Source of the DNA: Ruminococcus sp.
GTDB lineage: Bacteria > Bacillota > Clostridia > Oscillospirales > Acutalibacteraceae
Direction: 5' to 3'
Length of the DNA stretch: 64,000 nucleotides
Assembly (NCBI GenBank): GCA_003521625.1
Contig: DPHV01000024.1
Coordinates: forward strand, 362,815 to 426,814
Made by a program: the position numbers and the translations under genes
The notes under the pieces: generated by a model
Database searches by the model: none
What the model saw: only the letters and a program-made list of their open reading frames with translations
What the model was told of the DNA's origin: nothing
Shown: positions 24,975 to 34,490 of the stretch, piece by piece
How positions within the stretch are numbered: the stretch's first letter is position 1
Layout of the letters: the number at the start of each line of letters is the position of its first letter

Positions 24975-27386
24975 TCAAAAATCCAATAATTCCAGTTTCA
25001 CCTCCTCTGTTAGCCCAAATTCATCACTGTAAAATCCGTCTTTTAAAATACTAATACCTGTAAATTCATCCTTTATAATGTAATTAGACTTTTCAAATTT
25101 TTTAGATACTCCTATTGTGTACTTCTGTATTTCAGAAATAAGTGGGTTTAATTGAGATAAATCTATTCCTGATGTTATCATTTCAATTAATTTTTTACCT
25201 TTTCCGTAAGGAACAAGCACCGATAGACTATTATTATTAATTACTTCAAATTTGTCTCCGGCTGTTTTAAATGCTTGTTTCATAAACAACTGAGGTCGTT
25301 GTCTTTCTTTTGAAATAATTTTGTAAATCTCAACTCCTATTTTATTAGCAGATAACAAATCAACTAAAGTATAATGCTCATTTTTAATCTTATAATCAAG
25401 TTCATTTGCACATGCTTTGTAAAACTCATCATAATAATGATTAATTGATTGAGGCGATGAAATATCACCACCAAACAAAAGGGGGTTTGCACGCATATTC
25501 ATAATAATACTTCTTGTTATTTTTTGACCGTATAGTATTGATTTTAAATTAGTGACGTTTTCTTCAGAAATATCTATTACATATACGTATCCTAAAAAGT
25601 TTTCACAGTTTCTGTTACATCTTCCTGCCGCCTAAATTATACTATCAAGACCTGCTAATGAACGAATTACTGTACAAAATGAAATATCAACACCGGCTTC
25701 AATAAGCTGTGTACTAATACATACAACTTTTTTGTTTCCCTTTAAATACTCTTTTAATTCGTCTATGTAAAGTTTTCTGTGAGCAGGACACATATTAGTT
25801 GAAAGATGCATAATATGATAATCATCTTTCAATCCATTTTCTTCTATTATTGAAGAAAACAATTTATAAATACTTACAGCAGAATATTTTGTGTTTACAA
25901 CGCATAATACGCTTTTATTATTTTTTGAGATGTCAAACAAGAACTCGGCAGTTTCAAAATACGTATATCCTGAAGGCTTTAACTTATCAACGATTTCTGT
26001 TCTTTTTAGCTTCTGACAATAATTTTCAAAATCTCCTATCATTTCGCATTTTTCGCCTAAGCTAACATTATATTTCACTTTATCTAAAACAGGTTGCGTA
26101 GCAGAACATAATATAACTGTTGCATTACAAACTTCTGCTAAAAAATTTACAGCCATATTAAACAAACTTGTACACTCAACAGGCAGAGACTGTATCTCAT
26201 CGATAACAATTACAGAATTAATCAGACTTCTCATCCTTCTGACAGAGGTAATGGTTCCATTAAATAGTGTATTAAGGAACTGGACCATAGAAGTTGCAAT
26301 TACAGGTGCTCCCCAATTTTCTGTAAAATATTTAGTAACATTATTAGCATTGTCTTCATATGAAATAACTTCGCCAAAATGCTCCAAAACAAAAATGTCA
26401 TCAGGTAAAAATGCTTTTAATTCTTTGCTGTTTTGTTCTAAAATCGAATTAAAAGGTGCTACATAGAAAATTCTGCTTTTGTTGAAATGTAAACAATGAT
26501 TTACCGCAAAACGCAAACTACTGATTGTTTTCCCACCACCCGTAGGAACACTCATTCTAACTATTCTTTCAGAGACAGTCGACGCATTCAATGCCTTTTT
26601 TGAAATTTCTGACCGAATTTTTGCTATATTAGAGCTTATTTTAAAATTTGCAGTCTTTGATTCTAAATAATCAAAACAACTTTTCCAAATCTCTTTATTT
26701 CCGTAAACAGTAATAATTCTTTCCTGAACCGAAAACTCAGCAGCATTTGTATGATCAGCATTTACCAGTACTGACAATAGCATTCTCTCAAGCATACCTA
26801 AACGAAAATCTAATATTGTTTGATTTTTATAATTTCCTTTAATTTTATTATAAATAGCCATAAATTCATATTTAGCTTTTTGATATAAGCCATCTGAATC
26901 TTTTAAAGAAATTATATCTAGAAAAGTAATATTTTTCGACTCTTCATAATTATAATTAGTATTCTTAATCCTCCTTATGAATTTGTTATTACAATATTGG
27001 TTTTCTGCCGATTTATTGCATGGTTCTAAAGAATCGAATAATCCATGGTGTGACATTATTGCAATAGAAATTATTTCAGACAATAGAATATCATATTTAT
27101 CTTTTTTATCATTATTCTTAACATATCTATCAAAAATAAATTTTGCTCCGGCAGTTGAGTGAATTATTTTATCTTTTTTCCACTCATTACCAAGTCCAAC
27201 TGTTCTTTGATATTCATCACTTTCAGGTGTATTTTTACCCATATCATGCAATTTTGCAGTCAATTCAAATATATACTTAATACCTAATAGGTCTGAGTCT
27301 AATTTTCCTGCATCAAATACGCCCAATGCATGTTCTTTTACAGCCTGAACTCTACCATCCCTACACACTCTTGCCGCATAACTGAT
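24975..27386 (-). pseudogene. cas3: cas3 (type I-C helicase-nuclease) with internal amber stop
   Basis: HD nuclease plus SF2 helicase. The HD domain has KLHDMGKNTPE and AIMSHHGLF; the helicase has SVPTGGGKTISSLRFA (motif I), VIVIDEIQSLP (motif II, DEIQ), LCSATQPV (motif III) and STQLIEAGVDISF (motif V). At 25634-25632 a TAG interrupts the frame right after SLAGLDSII. The same frame continues with AAGRCNRN, so motif VI (QAAGRCNR) has lost its Gln codon, and reads on without break to 24975. The piece upstream of TAG is 578 residues from GTG 27368, but homology begins earlier (SYAARVCRDG), where the codon after the ribosome binding site is ATC (27386-27384). Everything else looks intact. Confidence 0.95.
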
Positions 27387-27421
27387 AATATCACTTCCAA
27401 TGTATATATTCCATAATATGT

Positions 27422-27450
27422 ATTATACTTTATGAGTGATAATTTTTCAA
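27422..27450 (-). promoter_or_regulatory. Sigma-A promoter of the cas operon
   Basis: TTGAAA (27450-27445), a 17-base spacer, TATAAT (27427-27422) on the minus strand. The predicted start is near 27415. A GGAAGTG (27398-27392) follows and sits 5 bases before the ATC at 27386, which marks the likely original cas3 start. Confidence 0.88.
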
Positions 27451-27567
27451 TAGTATTTTAATCATTTTTATTAATTTTAATTGATTTTCTCTTACTTTTT
27501 AATTTATTTTTTACAATTATAATATAATACGACAATAAATATGCATAATTAATTTATAAAATAAATA

Positions 27568-27603
27568 ATAAAAAAACGCAAAGGCGGTGAAAACTACCTT
27601 TGC
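27568..27603 (-). terminator. Terminator after HprK-like gene
   Basis: GCAAAGG (27603-27597 on the minus strand) pairs with CCTTTGC (27584-27578), followed by GTTTTTTT. It separates this unit from the cas operon promoter. Confidence 0.85.
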
Positions 27604-27623
27604 ATTTTTAAATAAAGTATTAG

Positions 27624-28325
27624 TTAATTTACTATTTCGTTCCGAGCGGTGTAGGCTGCGGAAATATCCATATTGCAGGTCAGAATATAAAAATCAGAAC
27701 AAGAAAGAAGGTATTCGAAATTTGTCAGCATTTTATCGGCTGTCGCTCTGCTGACAAAATGAGCTGTAGAAAAATAAAGCCTTTTTATTATTTCGGGCGT
27801 TTCAGCTTTTCTGATTGAATTATTCTCTCCTCTTTCGATGAACACAACTGCGCCGAGCGGAGCTGAAATATTATTCGCTATTCCGCTTCCTCCATCAAAT
27901 GGTGTTCCGTAGACAACTGCTTTTTCATCAAAAATTCTGACGACAGGTTTATCATCATTAATCATCCTTACATCGTTTCCAAATGCCTTTCGCCAAAGAG
28001 AAGTATGGGTGGACTTACCTACTCCGGATTCTGCCGAAAACAAATAAGCCTTTCCTTTATATTCAATAGCAGATGAATGAATCAGCATTGCATTGTATTT
28101 AATTATTTTTTGGCAAAACTTCCCTGCATAAGAAAATTCTTCTGCAGCGCCGATAGTTGTTCCCGATACCATTTTCTTTAGCATTGAATTTATATATTCA
28201 TCAGAAAGCGAAATTGAAATTTCAGGTTCCCTATCTCCAAAATATTCAAAAGGTTTCGTCAGATTTTTTAAATAACTATATTTCGGTTCCAGCTCAGTTA
28301 CAAGATCAGCAATAAGATATTTCAT
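27624..28325 (-). CDS. HprK/P-loop-like kinase or ATPase
   Basis: 233-residue protein with a P-loop SAESGVGKSTHTSLW near residue 100 in the style of HPr kinase/PEPCK-fold proteins. It also has LIHSSAIEYKGKAYLFSA, RMINDDKPVVR and GTPFDGGSG. Proteins of this type occur as peptide kinases or accessory ATPases in ribosomally made peptide clusters, and also as stand-alone genes. No HPr-kinase N-terminal domain and no standard HPr-recognition loop are evident. The ATG at 28325 follows GGAGGGACG. The last gene of a minus-strand set with an LRR-dockerin protein and a 55-residue peptide. Substrate unknown. Confidence 0.65.
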   Translation of the reverse strand: MKYLIADLVTELEPKYSYLKNLTKPFEYFGDREPEISISLSDEYINSMLKKMVSGTTIGAAEEFSYAGKFCQKIIKYNAMLIHSSAIEYKGKAYLFSAESGVGKSTHTSLWRKAFGNDVRMINDDKPVVRIFDEKAVVYGTPFDGGSGIANNISAPLGAVVFIERGENNSIRKAETPEIIKRLYFSTAHFVSRATADKMLTNFEYLLSCSDFYILTCNMDISAAYTARNEIVN

Positions 28326-28347
28326 CGTCCCTCCAAATAATATTATA

Positions 28348-28369
28348 GGGAACGACAAATATCGTTCCC
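28348..28369 (-). other. Intercistronic hairpin
   Basis: GGGAACGA (28348-28355) with TCGTTCCC (28362-28369), perfect 8-bp stem and 6-base loop between the LRR-dockerin and kinase genes. On the minus strand it is followed by TATAATATTATTT, too weak for full termination. Confidence 0.6.
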
Positions 28370-28391
28370 CAAAATAAATTCTTAAAATCAA

Positions 28392-29246
28392 TTATTCAAG
28401 TCCAACAAGAACACGTTGAATTTGTGTTGCATCAGATACATTAACAGAACCGTCTCCGTTTACATCAGCAAGTGAAAGCTGATAATCGGAAAGTTCTTTG
28501 ATGTCAGCTGAATAAGACTGAATGAGAGTTGCATCTCTGATGTCAACAAATCCGCTCATATCAACATCACCGATTTCATATTCGGGAATCATCTCAAATT
28601 TGATGCTGTTTTCTTCAGCAAACTGCTGTGCGTAAGAATCCTTATAGCCGTAAATAGTAACATTAGGACAATTTCTGAACGCATTTGTAGCAATTGAAGT
28701 TGTTGCTTTCGGAACTGTAACAGCTTTCAGAGAAGAACAATCTGAAAAGGCAAATGCATTAATTGTTTCAACTGACTCAGGCAAAACAACAGATTCAAGC
28801 GCATAACATCTGTAAAACATCTGTGCCTCAATTACAGTAGGACTGTTTTTAAGTTCAATTGTCTTAAGCGCACTGCAATCCTGAAAAACAGCTCTGGCAA
28901 TTATATTACAATTTTCGGGAATTGTAATTGATTCAAGACGAGAAGCTCGTGCAAAAGCTGAACTGCCGATTGATTGAAGAGTATCGGGTAAAACCGCACT
29001 TGTTATTGTGGTGTTATCCATAAAAGCACATTCAGAAATTGAAACTACAGTATAGTCCAGAATTGATGATGGAATGGATAAATTCTCTGAATAGTTATCA
29101 TAATCTGCAATTGAAATTGTGCTGTCAGTTTTTTTCGAGAATGTGAAATGATCATATTCAAAATATGTTTCAGCAAAAACCTGAGTCAGCGAAAGACAGA
29201 GTATAAGAATTGAAGCACACAATGCTGATATAATTCTTTTTTTCAT
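28392..29246 (-). CDS. Secreted leucine-rich-repeat protein with C-terminal dockerin
   Basis: 284 residues: signal peptide (1-26), a BspA-type LRR_5 region with about six repeats (LPDTLQSIGSSAFARASRLE, LKTIELKNSP, LPESVETINAFAFSDC), and a C-terminal type I dockerin with two F-hand repeats (DVDMSGFVDIRDATLIQSY near residue 227 and DVNGDGSVNVSDATQIQRVL near 262). The dockerin predicts docking to a cohesin-bearing scaffold at the cell surface. LRR_5 proteins usually mediate adhesion. Flanked by hairpins on both sides. Confidence 0.93.
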   Translation of the reverse strand: MKKRIISALCASILILCLSLTQVFAETYFEYDHFTFSKKTDSTISIADYDNYSENLSIPSSILDYTVVSISECAFMDNTTITSAVLPDTLQSIGSSAFARASRLESITIPENCNIIARAVFQDCSALKTIELKNSPTVIEAQMFYRCYALESVVLPESVETINAFAFSDCSSLKAVTVPKATTSIATNAFRNCPNVTIYGYKDSYAQQFAEENSIKFEMIPEYEIGDVDMSGFVDIRDATLIQSYSADIKELSDYQLSLADVNGDGSVNVSDATQIQRVLVGLE

Positions 29247-29271
29247 AATATCACCATTAATAATAAATTTT

Positions 29272-29298
29272 ATGGGGCAAATATTACATTTGCCCCAT
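29272..29298 (-). other. Intercistronic hairpin
   Basis: ATGGGGCAAAT (29272-29282) with ATTTGCCCCAT (29288-29298), perfect 11-bp stem with a 5-base loop, between the small peptide gene and the LRR-dockerin gene. On the minus strand it is followed by AAAATTTATT, a poor U-tract, so partial termination or RNA stabilisation is more likely than a full stop. Confidence 0.65.
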
Positions 29299-29307
29299 AT
29301 GTCTACT

Positions 29308-29475
29308 TTATTTAGGGAATTCTATTTCGCCCGGATCTACAGGTTCACTACTACCACCAGAACCAGCGGGTTCTTCAGTAGGATCAGGTGTGCTTTGTGT
29401 TATAGAGCCTTCAAGAATATCCTCAAAAGAGAACTTCTGTACTTCAATAACAGGTTCTAAATATTTTTTTCTCAA
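29308..29475 (-). CDS. Small acidic peptide of 55 residues, possible modified-peptide precursor
   Basis: Starts at TTG 29475, 7 bases after AAGGAGG, a strong site that decides the start. The N-terminus MRKKYLEPVIEVQKFSFEDI has a Lys/Tyr-x-x-Pro pattern resembling leader peptides read by RRE domains. The C-terminal half is rich in Pro, Asp, Glu, Ser and Gly (TPDPTEEPAGSGGSSEPVD) and has no Cys. There is no signal peptide. It lies 29 bases after the 1652-residue protein gene and just before the LRR-dockerin and HprK-like genes. No maturation enzyme other than the possible kinase is nearby. Function unknown. Confidence 0.6.
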   Translation of the reverse strand: MRKKYLEPVIEVQKFSFEDILEGSITQSTPDPTEEPAGSGGSSEPVDPGEIEFPK

Positions 29476-29504
29476 AATTATTCCTCCTTCAAACAACAAT
29501 CAGT

Positions 29505-32500
29505 TTATTTTACTGTATCCGGATCAGATGTACCAATGTCATAAAGATTAAAGTAAACAGAATCACTAACCATAAATTGACCGTCTACAATAACATAATA
29601 GTATGCCTTCATAACATAACTTCTGTTTGCAGGTGAATTTTTAAATGCAACGTAATAGTCAAGTCTGTTCATATTATTATAATCGCTGTTATTAGCAGTG
29701 AAATTATAAATAGCACGATAGTCTTTATTAGTATCATCGCCTGCATTATACATTGTGTATTTTCCGTTTTCTACTGTTTTAGCTACCTCTTCAAGTGTTG
29801 CTTTCGAGCTGTCAGAGTAAATGATTGAAGAGTAATCCGGATTTTCAGCTACACCGTTTTTATCTGTAGTAAGCTTATAATTTGGACCAAATTCTACAAG
29901 AACACCTGTCTTATATTTTTCACCTGTCGAGTCATCTCTGATGAGTGCTCCATTTGAAGACATATAAGCAACCATAAAGTCAGCATAAAGAGTATCTTTT
30001 ACATCTTTACCTTCATCATTAGAGTACTTCTCACGTGTGTACTGTGGTGCAGAAATGTAAACCTGATCTTTTACTTCTGTACCGTAAATAGGTCTTATAT
30101 TATAGTCATCAAGTACAACAAGTGTATACTCTCTGTAGAAATGTCTTGCAACCTCATGACCATCAGATCCATCACTGTTTCGCTTATATACTGCCCAGTA
30201 ACTGAATTTTTTCCTAGTGTCGCCATCCATAATATATTCATCGGCAACAAAGAAATTATCAGTATCTTTATTTATAACATAACTGTTAATTGGCAAATCA
30301 AAGGATTCAGAAGCACCTAATGCATTGTAAATATCAACCTTATAAGTCTTTTGATTCTGAATTGCAACGAGAGTAGCGTCGGTACCGTCCTTGTTACTGT
30401 TTGCTATAACCCATTTACAATTCTTGTAGAGGTCATCAATAGGCGGTGCATTATCTGTAATAAGCTTATCAGAAGGAGCCCATGATTTGTTATCTGTGTA
30501 ATATGAGTCAGGGTGAGTACCCTTAACTACATAAATCTTATCATTTCCGAAACGGTCTTTATACTTATAGGTAAGAGTATAATCCTTGCTTACAGGAGCA
30601 ATATCGGAATAGAAGTTAAGCTCACTCATAATCTGTGCAGTTCCACTAAACAGCTTCCAAACTTCTGTTTCAAAGGTGTAAGTAACAGTACCCTGTACAC
30701 CGAACGGATCTTCACTATCAGTTAATACTTTACCGTTTGCTGTTCTGATTCCGTCAAGGTCGTCAATAATCTCGAATCCGTTTGATGACTGGGTGTACCA
30801 GTAACGGAAGGTGTTTTCACCGGAAGTAACAGTTGTAATTGTTACTCTGATGTACGAATCAGAGCTTGAAAGGTCAGTAAGTTCGATTGACTGTCCGTTA
30901 GCACCGTTACCTGTACCCTTTACAACGCCCTTTGATTGACCGTTTGCATCAATTATTTCAGCTTTGATGAGATAGTAACCCATACCGCCCTTTGCATCTG
31001 AACCGTCATACTTCATATGAGAAAGAACGAGTTTTCCGTCAGTTGCCTTAATATAGTTAGCAACATAGTGTGTTTCAGCGTCAAGAGTAGATGTGAACGA
31101 GCTGCCGAGTGTTTTTGAAAGGTCTTTGAAGGTTGTGTATTTAGCATCTGCAGTTGACCAGTGTGAGAATACATAGCCCTTGATAGGTCTTGCAACAACT
31201 CTGATTGTTTCACCATGCTTTTCAAGGGTTACGCTTGGAGCATCGTTAATTGTAACATAGCTTGCATCTTCTACGGGAGTTGTATAGGTATTGCCGTCTT
31301 CTGATGTTCTGTATTTAACATCAGCAGATACGCTTGATGAACTCTTAGCATAGAACCAACGACCGTCAAGACGAAGAGCTGAATCAAGATCTTGTCTGTT
31401 TTCGAAAGTAATTTCAGCTTCCCAGCCTGTGTAACCGCCGTTTACAATATCATTATATGCCTTTGTGTTGTTAGCTTTATCGGGACGAGGAATAAAGTCT
31501 GAAGGTAAGCCTTCTGCTACTTTTGTACCGTCCTGTTTGTAAACAGTCCATTTTGTAGACCACTGACCAACGCCGGAAACATTAGCCTGATATGATGATA
31601 CAACGTAAAGTTTATTTGTATTTGAAGAAGTAATAGGATTGCCGAGAACGTCTACTTTGTTACCATTGTTATCAACAAATGCTTCCCAACGATTGTTGTT
31701 AGCATATGTATTATAGTTAAATGCACTTCCGATTAATTCACTGTTATTCTGTGCGCCACTTCTCGGCTTCATATCAAATCTGATAATATCATATTTGAGG
31801 TCATAGATTTTCTTGAAGTCGTTAAAGTCGTAGGACTGCTCGTTAGCAGTAAGACCTTTATTCAGCGAAGCATGAACAGTATCGTTCTTATAGTTGTTGA
31901 TTGTAATACCGGATACATCTCTGCCGTTCATAGTCTTCGGAACACGAGCGTAGTATCTGCCCTGACCTTCGTCATAGAGCATCGGCTGTCCGGGATAATT
32001 ACCGTCAGGTTCCCAAGAATCAGTACCGGTATCAGCCTTATATGCGTATGCATATGAGGAAATTGTGTTACCCCAGTCAAAAGCTTCGCCCATTTCCGAA
32101 GCGTCAACATAGAAGGTGATGTATTTGCCTTCAGTTTTACAATCGTTTACATAGTAAATAGGAGTTACTTCGTAATTTGCTACGCCTTCTTCAACAGCAA
32201 ACTCAGTATAATATGAGTTACCTGTTCCTGCTGTTGCAGAATATGTTTTACCATTAATAACAAAAGCGTGAACATAATAGTCTTTAGCATAAGAGGCATT
32301 AACAGTTGTTGTAACCTTTACAACGGAGCCTTCAGTTACTTTATAGACTTTATAACCTTCGGAATTAGCGTTTGTGTCTGTAACGGTTGAAGACTCATTC
32401 GCAGCAGTTGCAACAGTTACACCGTTTAAATGTGTTCCTACGAAGTTACCGTTTTTATCATATGTGCAAGTACCGTTCTTTGCGTAAACCTTTATTGACT

Positions 32501-34463
32501 GCGTGCCGTCGTTAGTTTCAGAAAGGCTTACTGTTCCGGTAGATACGTCAAACATAACATAATAAGCACTGCCGGCATTATTCTTGTAGTTACCTTTTTT
32601 CTCAGCCAATTCATCAGTACCGTCCCAAGACGTTATTTGGTGGGTCATTTCTGTATCATTTAAATAATAAGTATCATCAGGTTTATTTGATACAGAATAC
32701 TTTTCTTCAGTGCCTAATGTTCTCTTAATTCTGAATATTGTACCTGATGCTACAGTCTTAGCAGAATAAAGAACATTTGAATCAGAAGCAAAAGGAGTCA
32801 TTACTATGTCTTCTGAGCTTGTGTGAACTGAATAGGAATAAGTATTAAAGTTTGCTGTGATTGTAACAGACTGTGCAGTTGCTCTAAACTTTGCACTTGT
32901 TTCGTTACCTGATGTAGAAGTAGAAACATGATCTGCACCTACAGCTGTCCAACTGCTGAAAGCACAGTTAGTATTAGCAGTAGCAGTTACAGTGAACTCA
33001 TCACCAACGTAAATATCACCGCTCTGAACAGTTGCTGTACCGAGTGAAGAATTATTAGCATTTACAGAAACGCTGCAAAGCTCTTTTTCAACTACATCAT
33101 ATGTTGCTGTAACAGTAACATCAGAAGTACCTACAGTAAATTTGCCGCCGCTTATTGTTGCGCCTGTTGCTGTGATATTTGAAGTATAGCCTGCAACAGT
33201 TTTTGCAGAAACAGAAACTTCAGAGCCAACACCGGCTGTTTTTACAGAATCATTTATAAAACCTGCGCCGTTAAGACCAGAGGGCTCTACGTTATATGTG
33301 ATAGTTTTTGTATTCTGCCGATAGAGAGCATAGTAAGTTGTATTTGCCGTAGGAGTAACTTTATAGTCATTAAGTTCTACTTGACTTGTGCAAGCTTCAT
33401 CAATGTACCAACCTGCAAATGTGTATTTATCATTGTTAGTAGTTGAAGCAGACAATGTTACAGGTGTATTAGGAGATACAGTTGCAGTTGAACCGCCGTT
33501 GACTGTGAAAGTAGCATTAAGATCGGAAGGAGTTTCAGTAGCTGCGTCATAAGACTGATTAGAGTTGTTATAAGCCTTGTAACGAGCTTCTACGCTGACG
33601 GTGTAATCGGACACAACAGGTGTTGCGCTAATAATAATTTTTTCGTCACTTGGTGTATAAGTAATAGTAACATCTGATTGTTCAGATAAAGTAAATTCTA
33701 TATTACCACCATTGTTATTACCATCAACTTTAACACCTGAAGAACCACTTGAAACATTACTGCTATGTCCAATCTGACCTACCCATGAACCTAATGTTGG
33801 CAAGATTTTGAATTCATATTTTGTTGAAGCTGCTTTTTTAGAAAAAGTAATAGAATAAACTCCATCTGTGTTTGTCATCTGAGAAGCTTTGTCGGGATTC
33901 CAACCTTTTCCTGTTCCAATAAGATTTTCTGAGCCGACAACATAATAATTTGTTGTGGTCTCACCGCCGCCGCCGGTACTGCCACCATAGGTTGACCAAT
34001 TACCAGTCTGTTTAGCGACGTTTTCTTTTCCGTCAACATCTTTAAACTTTTGAGTAGAGTCATCTGATGACAATACAAACATATTATTTGTACCATCATA
34101 ATTATCAATATCTACAGTCTGATTCCACTGTTTAAAATCCTTTATATCGTCCCTATTTCTTAAGAAAATAATCTTATTATTATTTGCATTATTGACAGTA
34201 CCTTCATAAATATAGCTTTCACCATCAACTTTATTCATTTTTACAAATTCTGTAGTGCCGCCATCATATAAATACATATATATGTAACCAGCTTCAGTCC
34301 AATAGGTTTTTTTCGAAACGTCTAAATAAATCTTGCTATTAGGAACAAAAGTAGCTGCGTTCACACTTGAAATAGTGCCGACAACCATTGTTGAAACAAC
34401 CATCATCAATGCGAGAATGACGGAAAGCGCTGATTTGCTTATGCGCTTAATTGAATGTCTCAT
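29505..34463 (-). CDS. Giant secreted protein with starch-binding-like modules and bacterial repeats
   Basis: 1652 residues, signal peptide 1-36 (ALMMVVSTMVVGTISSVNA). Residues about 38-160 (KIYLDVSKKTYWTEAGYIYM, IIFLRNRD, WNQTVDI) resemble the CBM26-like starch-binding modules common in Ruminococcus. Residues about 172-285 (VVGSENLIGTGKGWNPDKAS) resemble pullulanase X25-type modules. Then come InlB/Bacterial_2-type beta repeats (KYTFAGWYIDEAC, VVARPIKGYVFSHWST) and further carbohydrate-binding-like segments to the C-terminus. There is no catalytic motif, no sortase signal and no clear dockerin. It probably binds a polysaccharide or scaffold at the surface. Confidence 0.75.
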   Translation of the reverse strand: MRHSIKRISKSALSVILALMMVVSTMVVGTISSVNAATFVPNSKIYLDVSKKTYWTEAGYIYMYLYDGGTTEFVKMNKVDGESYIYEGTVNNANNNKIIFLRNRDDIKDFKQWNQTVDIDNYDGTNNMFVLSSDDSTQKFKDVDGKENVAKQTGNWSTYGGSTGGGGETTTNYYVVGSENLIGTGKGWNPDKASQMTNTDGVYSITFSKKAASTKYEFKILPTLGSWVGQIGHSSNVSSGSSGVKVDGNNNGGNIEFTLSEQSDVTITYTPSDEKIIISATPVVSDYTVSVEARYKAYNNSNQSYDAATETPSDLNATFTVNGGSTATVSPNTPVTLSASTTNNDKYTFAGWYIDEACTSQVELNDYKVTPTANTTYYALYRQNTKTITYNVEPSGLNGAGFINDSVKTAGVGSEVSVSAKTVAGYTSNITATGATISGGKFTVGTSDVTVTATYDVVEKELCSVSVNANNSSLGTATVQSGDIYVGDEFTVTATANTNCAFSSWTAVGADHVSTSTSGNETSAKFRATAQSVTITANFNTYSYSVHTSSEDIVMTPFASDSNVLYSAKTVASGTIFRIKRTLGTEEKYSVSNKPDDTYYLNDTEMTHQITSWDGTDELAEKKGNYKNNAGSAYYVMFDVSTGTVSLSETNDGTQSIKVYAKNGTCTYDKNGNFVGTHLNGVTVATAANESSTVTDTNANSEGYKVYKVTEGSVVKVTTTVNASYAKDYYVHAFVINGKTYSATAGTGNSYYTEFAVEEGVANYEVTPIYYVNDCKTEGKYITFYVDASEMGEAFDWGNTISSYAYAYKADTGTDSWEPDGNYPGQPMLYDEGQGRYYARVPKTMNGRDVSGITINNYKNDTVHASLNKGLTANEQSYDFNDFKKIYDLKYDIIRFDMKPRSGAQNNSELIGSAFNYNTYANNNRWEAFVDNNGNKVDVLGNPITSSNTNKLYVVSSYQANVSGVGQWSTKWTVYKQDGTKVAEGLPSDFIPRPDKANNTKAYNDIVNGGYTGWEAEITFENRQDLDSALRLDGRWFYAKSSSSVSADVKYRTSEDGNTYTTPVEDASYVTINDAPSVTLEKHGETIRVVARPIKGYVFSHWSTADAKYTTFKDLSKTLGSSFTSTLDAETHYVANYIKATDGKLVLSHMKYDGSDAKGGMGYYLIKAEIIDANGQSKGVVKGTGNGANGQSIELTDLSSSDSYIRVTITTVTSGENTFRYWYTQSSNGFEIIDDLDGIRTANGKVLTDSEDPFGVQGTVTYTFETEVWKLFSGTAQIMSELNFYSDIAPVSKDYTLTYKYKDRFGNDKIYVVKGTHPDSYYTDNKSWAPSDKLITDNAPPIDDLYKNCKWVIANSNKDGTDATLVAIQNQKTYKVDIYNALGASESFDLPINSYVINKDTDNFFVADEYIMDGDTRKKFSYWAVYKRNSDGSDGHEVARHFYREYTLVVLDDYNIRPIYGTEVKDQVYISAPQYTREKYSNDEGKDVKDTLYADFMVAYMSSNGALIRDDSTGEKYKTGVLVEFGPNYKLTTDKNGVAENPDYSSIIYSDSSKATLEEVAKTVENGKYTMYNAGDDTNKDYRAIYNFTANNSDYNNMNRLDYYVAFKNSPANRSYVMKAYYYVIVDGQFMVSDSVYFNLYDIGTSDPDTVK

Positions 34464-34490
34464 TTAATATACCTCCATAAATTTTATTTA

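Noticed and set aside
24975..25502. A separate 175-residue gene starting MNMRANPLLFGGD
   Set aside because: It is the C-terminal part of cas3 in the same frame after the amber codon; the codons between also encode cas3-like sequence.
25632..25634. Amber codon read as pyrrolysine or suppressed
   Set aside because: Many ordinary genes end normally in TAG here, and no pyl genes or downstream structure are seen. A simple nonsense change is more likely.
29272..29298. Full terminator between the peptide and LRR-dockerin genes
   Set aside because: The stem is perfect, but the following sequence AAAATTTATT is not a proper U-tract; treated as a processing or partial stop signal.
27624..29475. A lasso-peptide cluster
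   Set aside because: No RRE, B-protease or asparagine-synthetase-like cyclase gene in the surroundings.
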